NCBI RefSeq assembly: GCF_963855985.1
Contig: NC_087097.1
Span: 6,915,001 to 6,979,000, forward strand
Reading direction: 5' to 3'
Source: Ostrinia nubilalis
Taxonomy: Eukaryota; Arthropoda; Insecta; Lepidoptera; Crambidae
Length of the DNA: 64,000 nucleotides
Part shown: piece by piece, positions 63,601 to 64,000 of the stretch
Position numbering within the stretch: position 1 is the stretch's first letter
How the letters are laid out: every line of letters starts with the position of its first letter
The notes under the pieces: generated by a model
Told to the model about the DNA's origin: nothing
Seen by the model: only the letters and a program-made list of their open reading frames with translations
Database searches by the model: none
Position numbers and translations under genes: made by a program

Positions 63601-64000
63601 GGCAAGTCAATAAATTTAGATGCTCGAAGAGGATTATACTTATTGATATTAACTTCCAAGTGACAATTACGTAAAAATAACCAGCCGCTGTCCCGTTCTT
63701 CAAATTCGTCAATTTTAGTTGAAATGATGTCAACTATTTCAGAAAAAATGTCTTGAAAATTAAAATTCCTGTGAATGATAATGTTTTCCGTAGCGAAAGA
63801 CTTTATTTCAGTCTTGTCCGAATCATTGGTTCTCAAGTGGAATTCAGCAAACAATTCAAAGTTCACCTTAATGGTGTCGAAAGTTAACTGGCGCGCGCGG
63901 AGCAGCTGCAGGACGCGCGCGCGCAGCCCGCGCAGGAACTCGGCCGGCGGCTGCGCGGCGCGCTCGGGCTCGTCCGCGCCGTAGCGCAATCGGTACGATG
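60630..64000 (-). CDS. Protein-primed family B DNA polymerase (Polinton pPolB), 5' end beyond the window
   Basis: It replicates the element. At least 1119 codons are open to the right edge; the apparent first codon at 63989 is TTG and the frame stays open to 64000, so the true start is outside. Exonuclease motifs: VIYADFESLL (Exo I), FFHNLSGYDSHLF (Exo II), YLKSDVLLLADVF (Exo III). Polymerase motifs: YLFYIDCNNLYGYAM (A), KLLNNSIFGKTLED (B), LCYTDTDSFLYSV (C, catalytic DTD). A Cys-rich finger (CDDCMIFFENEHKLNSH) precedes Exo I. The N-terminal ~35 codons are GC-rich, unlike the rest. Confidence 0.95.
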   Translation of the reverse strand, partial: SYRLRYGADEPERAAQPPAEFLRGLRARVLQLLRARQLTFDTIKVNFELFAEFHLRTNDSDKTEIKSFATENIIIHRNFNFQDIFSEIVDIISTKIDEFEERDSGWLFLRNCHLEVNINKYNPLRASKFIDLPKAIKLKRACINIQNRDDFCFLWSVIAALFPAKNNAHRTSSYPHFKNVVNVNNMSFPVRFSDIKTFEKNNPSISVNVYGLKNKTNIVGPLYRTQNKKRNHINLLYIERGNCSHYCLIKNLTRLMRSQITKHHGKIYFCDDCMIFFENEHKLNSHVCGGVTTILPKRGTLIEFKNFEKMQDMPFVIYADFESLLQTSPDGPSSNCTETFQKHIPAAFAYYVVCSYNSLLNRYVSYRGEDCVEVFIKNIKRDVSRILQLYKNPIPMKKLTNYEVEMFQKTKYCYLCNQLLFDDRVRDHCHLTGKYRGAAHSYCNLNFRLPQFVPVFFHNLSGYDSHLFICQLGQTSGPIKVIAKNKENYISFTKFFTTDDNKHMAVRFVDSFKFLGTSLEKLVSNLNTEDFAHLLKFFPEHEKFELLRRKGVYPYEYMSTWESYNEKELPPRQCFYTSLNDSTVSESDYKHANDVWKEFNLKNLGEYTDLYLKSDVLLLADVFEKFRHTCKTNYNLDPSFYLTAPSLSFDAMLLKTNVKLELIEDLEIIRLIQKGTRGGVCLCSTRYAKANNKYLSDYEPTSPDNYLFYIDCNNLYGYAMCSYLPHSEFRLLNSSEFDRREILETPDDSEEGYILEVDLEYPENLHDLHNELPFCPQKFCPPGSKAPKLIPNLYDKFNYVIHYVHLKTCLTHGLKLKKIHKVIKFKQSPYLKQYIDLNTELRQKAKSTFEQDFFKLLNNSIFGKTLEDTEKRLDVKLVNKWVDIKNKTKKQFTAEQLIARPNYHSSTIFSENFVAVQLKPESVILNKPIYIGFTVLEISKSHMYQFHYSVMKPFYGSNLKLCYTDTDSFLYSVKTTDVYKDLKNNFQTYFDTSNYEKNNSYGIICQNKKVPGLFKDELGGQLITEFVGLRSKLYCIKTKTKEIKKAKGIKHPVVKQLFFKDYNQALLDKKIIRKKNIIFRSIKHQIFTQSVNKVVLSSNDDKRIILRNNIDTLAWGHKSRLF

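Larger units (their letters stand above)
52331..64000. mobile_element. Polinton/Maverick transposon (virus-like), right end outside the window
   Basis: The full core set is present: packaging ATPase, retroviral-type integrase, adenain-like protease, minor and major jelly-roll capsid proteins and protein-primed DNA polymerase B. Plus-strand genes (52331-59014) are tightly packed; two minus-strand genes converge on them. All conserved ORFs are open. The left boundary is uncertain because of the adjoining palindrome, and the right TIR lies beyond 64000. Confidence 0.93.

Overview
The window is a transposon-rich, AT-rich animal nuclear locus, most likely from a moth or butterfly (Lepidoptera). 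The genes are intron-rich with GT-AG splice sites. DNMT1 and ZNFX1 are present, and there are short palindromic MITEs, RTE-type 3' tails, and DIRS, BEL/Pao, Transib-like, hAT-like and Polinton elements. The order-level assignment is inference from this overall character; no marker gene in the window proves it.

Four host genes can be read. DNMT1 (maintenance DNA methyltransferase, minus strand, 10298 to 484) is complete from its start codon but loses its last exon(s) beyond the left edge. Eight coding exons give 1402 codons. A head-to-head interval of about 550 bp separates it from a mitochondrial seryl-tRNA synthetase gene (10850-12518, four exons, plus strand). That gene ends 18 bp from the stop of KRR1 (13595-12537, minus strand, single exon). 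ZNFX1 (45395-31975, minus strand) resolves into 26 phase-consistent coding exons encoding 2052 residues: an RG-rich N-terminus, an SF1 helicase, a long NFX1-type zinc-finger array and a C-terminal RZ zinc finger.

Between KRR1 and ZNFX1 lie two large retroelements. A DIRS-type tyrosine-recombinase retrotransposon (14222-19151) has inverted terminal repeats, an internal complementary region and three open ORFs. A 9.6 kb BEL/Pao LTR element (19476-29072, 5-bp target duplication ATATC) has an env-like gene. It is broken by an insertion between gag and pol, loss of RNase H and the integrase core, a premature stop, a frameshift, and a 1.67 kb Transib-type palindrome inserted at the env furin-type site. 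Small palindromic elements follow up to about 31 kb.

Right of ZNFX1 (45.4-50.5 kb) there are no convincing host genes: TIR elements, fragments of the Transib-type repeat and a C-rich minisatellite. From about 50.5 kb to the right edge lies a Polinton/Maverick. It is preceded by a 1.5 kb palindrome carrying twin inverted 98-codon ORFs. A compact plus-strand cluster encodes the packaging ATPase, a DUF8207-like protein, a fibre-like protein, a chromodomain integrase, a PLA2-domain minor capsid-like protein, an adenain-like protease, the penton-like capsid protein, a 48-aa basic protein, the major capsid protein and a 131-aa protein. Converging on it are a spliced small gene and protein-primed DNA polymerase B, which runs off the right edge.

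Three observations stand out. First, DNMT1 and ZNFX1 both carry tandem duplications of the 3' end of one exon together with its splice donor, 27 copies in DNMT1 and 4 in ZNFX1. Second, the Polinton has a perfect A_AAA_AAC slippery heptamer directly against the stop codon of the PLA2 protein, and the -1 frame leads into the adenain-like protease, whose conserved N-terminus lies upstream of any ATG. Third, consecutive ATGA stop-start overlaps link its capsid genes.
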